A stretch of 64,000 nt of DNA. Source: Hetaerina americana. Taxonomy: Eukaryota > Arthropoda > Insecta > Odonata > Calopterygidae. Positions 9,890 to 22,731 of this stretch are shown piece after piece; the stretch's first letter is position 1; each line of letters opens with the position of its first letter. The translations under genes were made by a program, and so were the position numbers. The stretch spans positions 5,101,731-5,165,730 of the forward strand of contig JAKTNV010000027.1 of NCBI GenBank assembly GCA_022747635.1, written 5' to 3'. Below the pieces are notes generated by a model. The model saw only the letters and a program-made list of their open reading frames with translations. It ran no database searches and was not told where the DNA came from.

Positions 9890-10375
9890 CGAAACGTAAG
9901 TTACTTTCTGGAAAGAAATCGCATCAGGGAAAAGGATACATGGTGGAAATAGCAGTGCAAGGAAGTGGAGAGTGAAGAAAGGCAGGGCGAAATGGGTGTA
10001 GTGTACAGGAAGGTGAAAGGAGCTATTAGAGTTTACAAAAGGTAATTCCATTTACACTATTAGAGCTACACCATGTAAAATATTAAGCGAAGGAGAAGAG
10101 GATATGAAAAAATGGAAAGAACATTGAGGACTGTGTGCTAAAAATAATAGGCCAGGGAGTTTGAACATAGGAATGGAATACATCAATAAGAATAGCTTAG
10201 GACCAGGGAAACTTGACAGTGAGATAAACGAAGCATTAAAGTAAATGGAATCAAATATGGCCGTGGGAAAAGAGAAAAACTATATGGAACTTACCCAAAA
10301 TAAAGGAAAATGGGGCAAGAAGAGTTTTTATGGCCTCATTTGCAGCACATATAGAGGGGAAAAAGAGAATTTGGA
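9890..10375 (+). mobile_element. RTE-type LINE fragment, upstream part of the RT ORF
   Basis: Decayed reading of the linker between endonuclease and RT domains: KEVESEERQGEMGVVYRKVK around 9960-10020, KKWKEHRGLCAKNNRPGSL near 10110-10165, then YINKNSLGPGKLDSEINEAL and MESNMAVGKEKNYMELTQNK (10170-10310), matching 'W.EY...LY...NRP...L.LGPGIL.SEVE.AI..MK.NKAVG.DNIP.EL'. Several stops occur. It is a separate insertion from the LINE on the minus strand that follows. Confidence 0.7.
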
Positions 10376-10569
10376 TTTGAAGGGTTGCATGTGATTAGTC
10401 CGCTTCCCCCTCGCCTCCAATTCATCCCTCTGAGTTTATTTTTTTCACTCCACTACATAGTTATAGGGTATTCGGTCTCACCCCCAAATTGGCATATTAA
10501 TGCATAATTCACATACGCATTGGTTATTCACACTAATTGGTTTAATACAGTACAATTCAATGTCGCTTT

Positions 10570-12215
10570 ATCTTGTTTCATAAATGGTTGCGTAGGCTTT
10601 TCCTCTTACTCTTAGGTTCTCTTCGTCACTGGCCTGGGTGCGTTCTTTCAGGAATTCTTCAAATGGTTCTGAATTCGTGGGCAGTAGTTTTCCAATGCCT
10701 TTCGGGGATGTTACTGGGCCTTTTATTTATTTCCGCCAGCTGTCTTTGGTTTTTCTGTGTACATTGGTCAATGAAGTATGCGGCGTTCGACCGTATCTTC
10801 TTCGCCCGTTCTGCAACTACATTCCCCGTCGTTGGTGTTGCCCATTCGCTTAAGATAGGCCCGTAAGTTCCCATGTCCTGTTTAGAGCTCCGTTAACTTT
10901 TGGCTCATTTCAAATTATAGTTCAAGGAGTGCCTCAATGTCAGGGAATAATTTTTGGGTTAGCCTTCCCGTTGTTCCTTCATCCCATATTTTCCGCCATT
11001 CGTTTAAGACCAGGGTTCTAATTTGCCTCTTGACTATGTTTAATCGGTTTTGTTCAATTGGTTCACCTAGTAGGCTCGTTACCCCTTTTATTTTTAGATC
11101 TGAAATAGCTTTTCGTGCCATGATTCCTAGGGTTGTTGGCGTTATAACAGTCTTAGTTATAACAGTATGGGCATTATTGCTAACGGTTCTATACCCTAAT
11201 GCTGTCCCGAGTAAACAGCATTTTTGGCCCCGTTCAATTTACGGTCTATTCTGTTCAAAGCTAGTTTTCCCCCCAAATTTCGTATCCGTAAGAAGGATTG
11301 GTAGTGCCACTGAGTAATAGAGGACATTTAGACTTTTATTATTTATGGAGTAGTGAATTTTACAATATCTTGGGAGGGTTTGAAATATTGTTTTTACTTT
11401 AGCAACAATGTAGTTCACCTGTGTTTGGCAGGTCAATTTGTCGTCAAAAACGATTTCAAAGTATTTAAAATGAGAAACTCTCCAGACATTTTTCCCGCAC
11501 AGTTTGATGGTAGGATTCCTTTGAAGGTTCTTCCCAAAACATACATATATACATAATCTTCCTTGTCGAGATTTTTAATTTGACTAAAGAACTCTAGGTG
11601 GTTCACTCATCCATGCACTCTTTAACTTTGTCTTCAATTTCTTTCCTCGTGTTCGCTCTGGTGGTTATTACGACGTCATCCAGGAAGGGGATGGTACTAC
11701 ATCCCTGGGGAAGGGCTGTGCGGAATTACCCATTTATCATGGCATTCCAATGTAACCGCCCAAGGATTGAACTCTGTGGAGCTCCCTTCGCGATATTTCC
11801 TCCTTTCTGCAGGTACTTACTTTGCAATACGATTATCCGATCTTTAAAATTGTTGCGGATAACTTTGATTAGGTTAGCCAGTAGTTTTAGGGTGAGTAGT
11901 TCAACGAGGCATGCCGGCCACCGAACCGAATCAAATGCTGCTTCGAAGTCGAAAAATATTGCGATAACATATAGTGTGTTTTAGTTTTTTTATTTCCCGC
12001 TTCAGAGTTTCAGCAGCACCTATTGTAATATTCCCTTTTCTAAATCCGAACTGATTTCTCTGATACAGGGCATTATCTGATACTGCTTCCTCTAATTTTA
12101 TCTTAATGGCTCTTTCGAAAACTTTACCAAGTTTTGAGAGGAAAGTAAGTGACCGGAGGGACTTGGCGTCTTTGGGGTCCTTATTTGGTGAATTAAGTAT
12201 AGTATGTAGTACATC
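10570..12215 (-). mobile_element. R1/Jockey-like LINE reverse transcriptase remnant
   Basis: The minus strand encodes a broken non-LTR reverse transcriptase. Going 5' to 3' on that strand: SLTFLSKLGKVFERAI and NQFGFRKG (12150-12030), FFDFEAAFDSVRW with the RT aspartate (about 11965-11927), KGAPQSSILG (near 11800-11770), and FLDDVVIT, the catalytic '-DD' motif (near 11690-11660). Downstream are LVLNEWRKIWDEGTTGRLTQ (near 11020-10960) and a zinc-knuckle-like YLKRMGNTNDGECSCRTGEE (near 10860-10800). These are typical of the C-terminal region of R1/Jockey-clade elements. Frameshifts and stops are frequent. No endonuclease domain was recognised upstream, so the copy is 5'-truncated. Confidence 0.85.
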
Positions 12216-12439
12216 GATTTTTCATTGCTTTGGAAAGTAGCCAATTAATAGGCAGAATATTTAGAAAAGAGTTCTTCCCTTTATATAAAATATATAGAGG
12301 GAAGAGCTGGTCGGAAGGCTTTGTTTTATCAATATCGATACTCATTCCAATAAAGGGAAAACTTTGGTAAAAAAACGAAGGGATGGTAGGTGAGGAGAGA
12401 CCTTTGTTGGTAGAATTCAGAGTAATCTAAGACAAGCAT

Positions 12440-12625
12440 ATGTAGGAGACACAGAGAGGTTAGGTTAGGACACGTTATTAGGTGGGATACTATTGAGCAA
12501 GAAATATAGATGGAGGAAAATAATAGGCATTGTGGATGGAATTATGGGAGGTAAAAAGTCCGTAGAGCTAAAGATGAGTCATTGGTATGGACTTTAAGAG
12601 TTTTTGCGTCATATTAGTGAGGTCT
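12440..12625 (+). mobile_element. RTE-type LINE tail fragment
   Basis: The bases around 12465-12600 read as broken frames of VGHVIRWDTIEQEI, then a GGR-rich stretch and VDGIMGGKKSVELK. This corresponds to the terminal 'GHVLRHD...VEGRR.RGRPR...DGI..G' of RTE-like ORFs. It is short and degenerate. Confidence 0.55.
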
Positions 12626-12629
12626 TACA

Positions 12630-13285
12630 AGTATAGAAGTGTCCAGTGTCAGTTTCCTTCAAAAGTTACCCTAACCCGGTATACTATTGCTGAATATAAC
12701 TCCTGAGGCAATGGCAAATGTCGCCGCAGGAGACTTAAAGGAATGAAGTGATCGGCAGATTGAAAACTGAATAGTTTGGCAAGTTGCGGATTAATGATCC
12801 GTGAGGACGATACGCTTTAATTGCTCATTGGAATATTCAATTACATTTACAAGCAATCGACCACTGACCACTGGCTTTCTCCTTCGAATATAGTATTACC
12901 TATTCCTTAATACTTGTAATCACGCTGGTGTACTTGCACCAATCGCTAGTTCACTGGAAAATTCACTTAACCGACGAATTTTTTGAGCACAAGTAATTTT
13001 CTTATTCTTCAATAGACATCAGCATACTCAGATAATGGCGTTAAACGAAATAATGAAAAAGTTGAAATAAATGGAAATTTAGGATTTTTTTCCTATTACC
13101 CATTGATTTTCACCTGGCAGGTGGGCATTCTACAAACAGTAACTGAAATTAAACCATCACCGAAAGGTTTAAAAAATAAAAGTGATATACATAAAATAAC
13201 AAATAAATAAAAACCAAAATGTCGAATGCTCCACAATGGGATCAGTTGAGGAGGGAAAGGTGAAGAGGAGTTCGATATCGCCCAG
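12630..13285. other. AT-rich unassigned sequence
   Basis: No gene, tRNA or recognisable repeat was found. Confidence 0.4.
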
Positions 13286-13289
13286 GGAC

Positions 13290-13915
13290 TTCAACGCACG
13301 AATGGAAAAGTCCCTCCCGATCCTGAGCCCAGGTGGATTCCAGCAAAGCGAATAATCAAGTGATAATGTTCAACAGTGGATGAAAGAGTGACGCACCGGA
13401 AGGGACAGATGGACAAGCGAGCGCCGTGATCACACCCTGCCACCTGCAGCTCGTCAAATGACTGACATGTGCGGGGCGGGACGTTGCATCGCATTTCACA
13501 GCATTCTGCCGCAGCGGGGGAGCGAATTAGAATGGGCCTTAGGTGGGGGTGGTGGGGGGAGGAAGAGCAAGCGAGCCTAATGAGGTACGATTTGCATTTC
13601 ATCCCGCCGTGGCGTCGTGTCCGACCCACCCCCACCCCCCATTCCCCACATCCCTCCCTCCCTCCCTCCCCCCTTCGACCAATTTGCACCGTCAATATTC
13701 AGCAAACATTCGATCGCTTCCCACGTGGCAAGAAAACATGGATTGGAGTGACACCGATGAGAGACATCCTCCGACTCCCTCAACGAATGGCCTCCTTCAT
13801 TCCTCCCCCTCATACTTCCCCCCTCCCCCCGCATCCCCCTGTCCACCAAACCCCCCACTTCCCACGGGCTACCAGCTATCAGGAGATCTTTCTCCGAAAT
13901 AAACTCGGACAAAGG
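13290..13915. promoter_or_regulatory. GC-rich block with CCCTCC tracts
   Basis: A moderately GC-rich block containing a (CCCT)n-like tract at 13640-13675 and further pyrimidine runs at 13800-13850. Overlapping ORFs on both strands have no known domain. It could be a small CpG-island promoter, but no start codon/splice donor pair stands out. Confidence 0.35.
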
Positions 13916-13919
13916 CACG

Positions 13920-16338
13920 ATATGTTCACTATGGTGGCATAGGATTATCTCCGAGGTATTATTTCGGATCTTTTATATTATGAATGTGCAACAATTGGAT
14001 AACAATTGGAGAATGAATGCAGTATTTATGGATTTCAAAAAATATTATTGAGTTGCAACCGGTTTCGTCCTATAATGCCTACATTAGCAAACTCAGGAAC
14101 GAAATCATTCACACTACAGTAAAAATGTTTGCGTGAATTCTACTGATTTTTCATTCGACCTACAATATGAGATCTCACAAGTGTCAGCAGGGAGCAGTTT
14201 TCATAGTGCATGACGTAATAATGGTGCTGGCTGACTGAAGGTCTGCCAAAGATCGCTTTTTGTCACCTGGCAAAAATATTGTTCCTAAGAAATGGTTTCA
14301 CGAGGAGACTTGAGAAATCTAGGAGAGGACTTGAGGTTAACAGCAAGCAATGCTCCCTAGGCTAGTCGTGGACAAAGAGTCAGATTGCAGAGACAAGTAA
14401 ATGAGAGAGGTATCAGGAATTCACATTACTACCACGATAGATCGGGGGATCCTACGATAGATCCCTGCAAGTTGGCATACATTTCACATGAACTTGGATT
14501 TCAGAAAATATTTGTGCAAAGGTTTTCCGAAGGTAAGTTATGGTTACAAATAAAATCAGAATATAAAGTAAGGATGCACGGATTTCGGATCCGAAATATT
14601 CGCTTTAAATATAAAATTAACAGCAGGATCTACAGACTCCGATGAAAGAGAGAATCTGTAGGGAAGTTTGCCTCACCAATGATATAGAAAAAGTAAAAAT
14701 TACTGCATTTTGTCATAATTCATTAACTATGACAAAATTATTCCGAAAAACGTCTCTTCACTAATGGGCACCAAATTTCTCAGTAAATCTCCTTTCTCCT
14801 TGTTCCTGGAGTTAACAGTCAAGCGTATTGAAAATGCGATTTAGTGAACACAAACAATTATATTCAGCTACAACTACCTAATCTTTCCCCTAATCCTAAT
14901 CTTTCCCCAAGAACACCAGTAAAACCACACTTTTATCATTTAAATTATTTATTTATATTTCTTAAAATTCATTAAAATAAATGAATTTTTTCCAAATAAA
15001 TCGCATTTCACACCCTTGATTACTTTTTTAAACCAATATTTGTTATATAACATTCAACGAACTTCTTCCAAATTGATTAAAGTCATTTACTTATTTCTAA
15101 TTTGAACATAAATTATTTCAGTTCACTCTAATCATTCATCTTCTGTGATCAACCATACTTCATAAATATTTTCCTTTTCAAAGCAGCATAAAACAACGAA
15201 TATAAAAAAATAGAGAGGGAACTCATGTATTAAAATTTCTCCACATGTTTAAATTTTTTAAGTGATCATCAGCGGTTTCGTATAAATAGTCAAATTTACG
15301 AAGTAATGACCTTTTATCATTTAGTTAAGGCTAAAATTATGCCGGAAAATCAATTATCTCGTTCCGGAAATGAGATACCTCAACTTACGACACCTGAGAT
15401 CGTGTTGCCAATTGTTCTTCCCCCGTGACACGGATGTGAAAGGCACTCATGAAAGCATGCTGAGTATCAGGCAGAAACTGATTTTTTGCATTTCGTTGAT
15501 ATAAATGGCATTGATACAGTCCAAAACATGACTATCTGCGGCATATTGCGCGTTTTCATTCAGTTGAAGATGGAAATCTTCAAAATTACATTCGTGTCGG
15601 TAAGGCGCTGAAATAAAAAATCCATAATTAATTGGAATTTAGTTTAAATTTTCTCATAATTAAAATATTTTCAACATATATATTCAAAAGTGATGGCCAT
15701 TTCATATGTTAAAAAACTAGCTATTATTCTCTAAAATTTGTATTTTGATAATCACTGTTGCGTGTTCAGCAGCTGAGAATACATTTTAATTTCGAATTAA
15801 ATATCGAAAGCAAATGTGCATAAGGCCTACTTGAACTTGTACACCGCAAGATTCGTGTAATACTCCTCAATGGGATAAATTTGTCGAGATTGCTCTCCGT
15901 CATGCGTTTTTCAATGATTGACCTTGTGTTAGGCGGAGCTTAGAGGTGTAGCAATTCTTGGCCTTAGGCAGTATCTGGCAGGGTGGGTGGAAGGGTGGTA
16001 ATGAGAGAATTGAAAAATAGAGAATTAAATATGTGAATCAGCTGGAATATTACATGTAAATGCAAGGCTTGCGTATAAATCAAGCGATAAAGAGTAGAGA
16101 TTTCGAAAAATACGTCTTTGAATCACAACCGCTGGTGATTTCACTAAAAAATGCAAGGAAACGTCTCGGTACCAAAGTCGAATGTAAATTATACCAAAAT
16201 GTGGGTAGGTTAGAACGCTATAAGATATGAAAATAAGATTTAATACTTCTAATACTAATTAACTCAACCAATACTAATTCTAGAGGAAGTAATCCTAGAT
16301 GAAACAAAAGTAATCCATTTAAGTTTCGTGTAAATGAA
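13920..16338. other. AT-rich unassigned sequence
   Basis: Long AT-rich stretch without recognisable coding content. Near 14053-14100 GCAACCGGTTTCG followed by CTACATTAGCAAACTCAGG loosely recalls one arm of the 2040 palindrome (GCGACCGGTTTC...CATCATCATCAGG), so a decayed single arm of that family is possible. Confidence 0.35.
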
Positions 16339-16340
16339 TA

Positions 16341-17186
16341 CGAGGTCTGTCCCAGAAGTATTTGGATTTAATTTTTCACGGATAGACGAACGGACGGGCG
16401 GGGGTTTCTTAAGCTGGGTTCGAAGGAGGGGAGCTAAGCAAAGGCTGGAGCCTGATGGCAGTTGGCTTCCAGCCTTTGAGGAGTGCGGATGGTTCTTTTG
16501 CGAAACCTCTTTAACGTGACCAAGTTACGCTTGGTTCCGTCATCAACCGGTTAGTGGACCAGCGCTACGCCTTCAAATTTATAGTTAAACTGGGCAAAAC
16601 CTGGAAAAAAACCCATGCCATGCTCAAGGCAGTTAATGGTGATAACGCCATGGATAGATAGGTTGTTTTTGAGTTCCATAAGTTGTTTCGGGAGGGCAGA
16701 GAAGATATTGAAGACGCAGAACGTTCAGGATGCCCTTTGACCCCAAAAAGTGATGTGAATCTTGCAAAAGTGAAGGCTTTGTTGTACAAGAATAGCAGTT
16801 TAAGTTTTTGTATGTTTTTTGATGAACTTGGGATCCCTAAAAGTGATGTGCATCGACTTGAGATCGAAAACAAGGGCACGAGGAAGGTGTGTCTGCGAAT
16901 TTGGTGCCGGACGGAGTGCCCTCGGACAAAGAACACAAGGAAACTCGCACGCGGATCTGCCGAGAGCTTCTCGTCCATGCATCAGCCACCCTACAGCCAT
17001 GACGTTGCCCCACCAGGCTTCTTCCTCTTCTTCCCCTGCCTCCAATCCGTGCTGAAAGGACGTCACCACGGCTCGGTGGAAGCATTACAATAGGGCATGA
17101 CGAGGGAGCTTAAGCAGCATTCCGGGCGCCGCCTTCCAGAAGGCGTACGATTCGACTCAGTTCCATTACTTTTGGGACAGACCTTG
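16341..17186 (+). mobile_element. Mariner family B, internally deleted copy 2 with both ends
   Basis: An 846-bp element flanked by TA at 16339-16340 and 17187-17188. Its termini are inverted repeats (left CGAGGTCTGTCCCAGAAGTA; right, reversed, CAAGGTCTGTCCCAAAAGTA). Transposase remnants: DQRYAFKFIVKLGKTWKKTH near 16557-16615, then KLFREGREDIEDAERSGCP, then FDELGIPKSDVHRLEIENKG (second helix-turn-helix end, 16818-16877). After RKLARGSAESFSSM the reading passes directly to QPPYSHDVAPPGFFLF (16981-17030) and VLKGRHHGSVEALQ. The first two catalytic aspartates are therefore deleted. In-frame stops also occur at about 16660 and 17090. This is the best-preserved copy for defining family B ends. Confidence 0.9.
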
Positions 17187-17188
17187 TA

Positions 17189-18457
17189 AAAGCATTCATT
17201 TATAGCATCAGAATCAACAACATCCTCTTGATTACCCAGAACTTCTCTCTTAAACTTAATTTAAATTACTAGGATACACGTTATTTTTTCAATAGACACA
17301 AGTTGAGGTGGCGGACTACTTCGGCGTTCGCTGGCTCCACTATGAATGGAGGGAAACGGTCTGCCTCGTGGTGGGAGAGGTGGTCCTCAAATCCCGTCAA
17401 CTGCGGATGAAGGATTGTGACCCAACGCGGAGCCACCATCTCTACCAGCGGATCTTCCCATCATCGCCAATGACGCCTTAGGCTAAGGAACGTCGGAAGG
17501 ACAAGAATCATTAGGACTTCGATGAAGCGGTCGTTGCAGTAGCAAAGCCGCGATCACATGCCGCTGTGAGAAACAACTGTGGAGATTTGAGGTGGTGCTG
17601 ATTTGATTTTTTGTGCTGCAAAAGGCATACATCCAAGATCACCAATCTGTCGAATTTGAAAATAGAAATTTAACAGAAACAATGAGTCACCGATTAGAGG
17701 TAAGCGAATTAAAAATAATTCTTTTTAAAAATATCGTGAAGTTAAGAGCAACTTCACTGAACACCTTTTATCTCACAACCACTAAAGTAACTTTGGAGTT
17801 AGTTTATTCAATTTTCAAAAAAACGACGATGAGTTCAATGCTTGAAAATAGCTAGAAAAAAATCAGCGAAAGTTTAAAAAGTAGACTTGACCTTGAAGTT
17901 AACATTAATACCGAGTGTTTTTTTTTCTTGCGCATTCCCTCATCCTGCAAGTACAGGCGAAATAGATCCACTTCCGAACCACCAAGTTCGACTTCAGAGA
18001 TTGGTGTATTCCTCATTAGAAAGCGTGGGAAAATATGGAAATTTCCATTTTTAACATATTTTGTTTACGCTTTAAAACCTCCCAAAATTGAACTCTATTC
18101 GTGATGCATTCACTAAAATTCCCTTAAAAAATGACAATATTTAATTACTACCATCGTTCATCGTTAAGAAAAAAGTTGAAATTTGCCGTTAAACGTAACT
18201 TTTATTGTTTACTTATCGTATATGATTTGAATTATCATTTCTTCCTGAACGACAAAGAGTGATCCTGAATGATGCTGTTTTAAAGCGATTTCTCCATTTT
18301 TTAGAGCGCGCTTTAACCATGACCGTTTCTCCCTCATTTCTCGCCTGAATTGATCCGCTTGCTAAATTCAAGCACCATACTGCTAGAAGCACCCTTATAC
18401 CTGTATACACATTCATAATGGAAATGCCCAGCGATCTGATACAAATTGATGAAATAA
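17189..18457. other. Unassigned sequence
   Basis: No recognisable gene. 17290-17580 is less AT-rich and contains a non-repetitive block without ORFs of note. The rest is AT-rich. Confidence 0.35.
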
Positions 18458-19042
18458 AAGGTTTGTGTAAAAAGTATCGGTAACAATTATTTCTGACGCA
18501 CATTGCGTGAAGTGCTGAATTCAGACCGTCTCGGTTTAAGTGTACGTATGATCGAAGATCTTATCATTAGCATTGATAAGATAGTGAAAGTACACACACA
18601 CCATTATAACAACTGAAAATTTGGCGATGTGAAAGATCTGCGCCTCTAAACTCGTCCTCCCGAAGGTCTTTGGACGGACGACCAAAAGAGCAGAGTCGAG
18701 TGTGTCTGCAAGCAAAGGCTATCTTAAACGTCGTTGCGACGATTCCCCAACCTCCTTACAGTCCCCATTTGGCACCAGTAGGCAATTTTCCATTCCCAAG
18801 AGTGAAATCCTCCCTCCCTCGAAGGACACCACGACCATGGAACCCCAAAGTACCGTCACATAAGCTTGCATGCATACCCTAAAGGACTTTCCGCCTACCA
18901 AGGAGCCTTCGAGTCGTGGAAATGCCATTGGCAAAATAGTGTCGACGCTCAAGTGATGTACTTTGAAGAATTTGGAGGCATTGTAGCGATATCTGAAATA
19001 AATCCATTTTTCCGAAACTGCTGTCGATACTTTTTATTCCAA
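18458..19042 (+). mobile_element. Mariner family C, internally deleted copy 3
   Basis: A ~585-bp plus-strand copy with both ends: left GTGTAAAAAGTATCGGTAAC, right (reversed) GGAATAAAAAGTATCGACAG. Coding remnants are TTENLAM.KICA and LPKVFGRTTKRAES (18610-18705), then VVATIPQPPYSPHLAPVGNF and PFPRVKSSL (18735-18815), then FESWKCHWQNSVDAQVMYFE (18908-18967), the usual mariner C-terminal 'W..R...C....G.YFE'. The catalytic middle is missing between the first two blocks at the same junction as the copies at 2813 and 6862. Confidence 0.85.
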
Positions 19043-19044
19043 CC

Positions 19045-20830
19045 GCGTACACCACATTTGATGTTTATATCTATTTAATCAACTCTTGTTTTAACTCGCA
19101 TTGTTACTGACTTCACCTACGAGCTTTTGATTTACTGGAAGTAAGATGAATAATGCCAGCATGACGCCACTGACTATTAGTGGTTAGAGAGACTGGCTAA
19201 ATCAGACTGTTGGACCGGCTAATATCAGAGAGTGCCGCGTTAAAATCCAAGGGACGGAGACCTTAAACTGAAACCAAACGTCGAAATCGTTTTTTCGCGA
19301 CCAGATGCCCGCGAGCAGCCTTTGGAAGCCCAGGGAGTGGGAAAATGTGAATGAGTTTAGTTCACACCGCGCCTTACTATGATACCGCGCCATTAGTTTG
19401 GGGTTAACTCAATCAACCCAACCATCGGACGGTCGCTTCAATTTATTTTCAGGTCACTTAGCGTTGAGAATTAAAACCAAAATTCGGGTGATGGCGAATG
19501 TGGAGAAACTTAAAAACTTTTAAATCTGAAGTAATATTGTAGAAAATCTCTCGTTCTCCATCGAAAAACACGAGACCATCTTTGGCCGACAACCTTTTAC
19601 CCTATTTGATGCTCGTCTAAGGAATTTCAAACATGGCCAATAAATATAATTAAATAGATAGCTATGTTAATTTAAATTTTGAATTGGAAAGGATATACCT
19701 TGTGGTAAGGTAATTGGATCGGGCTTACTTTTGGATAGCCTCGAGCATTTATAATTAAGTAGGTATGTGTGAAATATGCTGTCATTCCAAGATAATATTA
19801 ACGAAGGAAGGTTTATGAGCAAATATATATAAATGGGGCATGACATCCAACCTTTGGTTGATTTTGACTTTGAATCTCGGAATCGATCCACTGGAGAAAA
19901 AAATCCTTGAAGCGACCAGTAGCCTCAACTCGTGCGTGTGTGGGTATGTGTGTGTGTGTGTAGGTCCATCAGGGGTGGCAGGCCCTGGGGGGTCCCAGCT
20001 GGATGGACAAAAACGGGCGAGCGAATCCAATGACTTTTCCCGCTGCGGCGAAAGGGCTGTGAGAGGTGGTGTCCATCGAATGTGTGCATCTCTTTCCCAC
20101 CGCGAGCACCAACCACAAAGAGAGGGGCGGAGGCAGTCGTTCCAAGACGAAAGAAGATTCTCGCCGAGATGCAACGCACCCGCACATACGCAGCACGATG
20201 GTCGAGTGCGTGCGTGTGCGTGCGCGCGGGAGTTCAATGCAGCACTACGCGGAGCAATGTCTTCCGACTGGCATTCCAAAGTTTTCGGAGAGAAAAATGC
20301 GGCTCAGCACATTAAAAAAAGCAATAGTTCATTGAAATGGCATCTCTCATCGAAATCGCGATTTCATTTTCTCAAATCCTATCGAAAACAACTGCAGAAT
20401 GAGGAAGCAATGATGGAGACAGAGAAATGACTGCAGCATAAAATAGAAAACTATCACGCCGCTCCGTTTCTGCAGTAAGCCTGCCCTTGTGTTAAACCCA
20501 TTTGCTATGGAAAATTGTAATAAATTAACAAAAATAGTGAGGAACATTGAAATAGTGACGGTGGTCGTATGTGGTGAGAAATAGAACGGAAAAATGAGAA
20601 AATGGCAAAATATATCGTATAAAGTAATCAGAATAGAATAAAAAATCTCGTTGATATGAAGTGAGAGAGTATTTTAAATGTGAAGACGCGAGAAAAGCGA
20701 CGAATCACTCGGCTCTCATAATTTCCTTTGCGGTTTCCCAATCAGATAAAAGAGCACACGTTCGTACTCTACCGCACGTCAGACGAAAGACGTCTCGAAT
20801 GGCATTTCTCAAAGAGTTCGCCGTAGCGGA
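19045..20830. other. Unassigned sequence with a short (TG)n tract
   Basis: A short TG-rich tract lies at 19940-19962 and an alternating GT/GC stretch at 20205-20230. ORFs around 19780-20430 are open on both strands with no known domain. A first exon is conceivable because composition rises toward the large CpG island, but nothing specific supports one. Confidence 0.35.
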
Positions 20831-22731
20831 GGATGAGAATGGGCAGTGTCCGAGGGACGAGGGAGGAAAGCATGTGCAGACGCGCCCATGACCCCGGAGG
20901 AGGAAGGCATCGCACCTCCCGGCGTCGTCGCATACCGGAGGGCGGGGGTAGGGGCGCCACCACTTGACCCAGTCGGGGGCGGAGGCGAAACCCACCGCCG
21001 CCGGACCCCCTTAAAGGCTCGCACGCACGCCACCTCGGCCCCCGCATGCATGATTTAGTCCGCAACATCAACACTTGGCCTCCCTCCCTCCCTCGCAGCG
21101 GGATACGCTTCCCCGGGAGAGAAAAAAGGAAGAGGAGCGGGAGAGAGGGAGCGACCCGATTCCCTTAAAGCTTAAACCCCCGCCCCACTCGCCCATATTC
21201 CGGAGGAGCACCCCCGCCCGCACAGCTTCCCTACCCCCCTTCCCTCCCCATTGCCCTCCTTCTCGTCCCCCGCCCCCAGAGCGAGGGGGGCGCCTCGAAG
21301 GAAAGGGAGAGCGAGGCGGGAGAGGGGAGGGATTTCGGGGTCAGCAGGCAAGGGGGGGGGGGGGTGCCGGGCCTCGTTGCTGCTGCTGCTCTGCTTCTGC
21401 GACGTGTGTGTGTGTGTGTGGGTGGGGCTGTTCTCGCAGCGGCCGGGTGGCGGTGGTGGTGGTACCGAGAGAGCGCTCTCTTGGGGGACGATTGGGGTGT
21501 GTGTGCGCGCGTGAGAGAAAGAGAGAGAGGGGGGGGCGGTAAGGGGGGGCAGGGGCGGGAGGGGGGGGGGGTGCAGGGCGTCCCGGGCATGATTCCCCTC
21601 CCCTTCCCGCGGTGCTGGTGGTGGGTCCTGCACGGTCCAAAGTCCAAATCGACGGCCTGGAATCCCCGGGAAGGGAGCGGGGGGGTGGGAGGGGGGCAAA
21701 GGGGGTGGGAGGGGGGTTGTGGTGGTAGTGAGTGGATCAATAGACATGGCGAAAGTGGGGGGGGGGAGCAGGAGAACCAGCTGCTGCTGCTGCTGTGTGC
21801 CGCGGAGGGCGCCCCGGAGAGGGGGGGATGCGTTGCCCGGGGCGAGAGGGAAGAAGCGCGCGCGCGCGCCCGCCCTCGTATGTGGGGGGTGGGGCGAGGA
21901 AATCCCGGGGACGGAGCGTGCGCAGTGTGTGGCGGGGGGGAGGACCCCTTTTGGCCCCCGAGAGGTCGTGGGGGTGGGATGGGGGAGGAGATTCGCGCGT
22001 CGTCGTCGTCGGGTGCAGAGTGAGTGGAAGAGAGGCAGGCAGGCAGGCGGCTGTGGTGCGGCCGGCGCAGGTGTCTCGACGACTGCCTGGTGCGTGTGTT
22101 TGCTGCACGGGTGGGGCGCCGTCGGAGGCATGGAAGGTGAGGGAGAGCGCCGGCCGCGGGCCGCGGTCTAGTCGCACGTGGGCCGCACCTGAGACGGCGA
22201 ACGGGAAACACCCCGGGCGAGTCGGGGCACCACCGCCGAGCACCAGCACCACTGCCGCTGCCTCCACCACCCTCGGCACCGGCGGTGGACCCTCGGGGGG
22301 CGCGACCGGCGGCGCTCGGGGGCGGCTCATCGATGCGGCGGCGAAGGGGGCAGGGCCGGCGGAGGGCAGCAGCGAGCAACGGCGGTGCGGGCCCGCCAAC
22401 CTCCTCTTGGGAGGGCCCGGCGTGGTGAGGGCCCCTCCGCGGGCCACGGGCCGTCGAGCGCCGCGGGGCGGAGCGGAGGCCGAGGCGGGGGCGGTGTCGA
22501 GTGACGGCTGTCTCCGGGCGCGCCCCCGGGTGTCGCGAGGGGGTTCGCGGGGGGGCCGCACCCCTCCTGGGTCCCCCATGTGCCGCCCCGGCGGGGGGCA
22601 GCCGGCCTGCGGCAGTCGGGCCCCGGGCAGATGATGATGAATGCCCGGTGAGGGGTCGGGGTGGGGCCGCCGGGGGCCAAGGGTGCTCGCTCGGTACTCG
22701 GTGCGGGGCTGAGGTGGTGCTCGCGGCGGCG

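Noticed and set aside
19160..19420. Possible tRNA-derived SINE (GTGGTTAGAGAGACTGGC)
   Set aside because: No clear box B and no second copy in the window.
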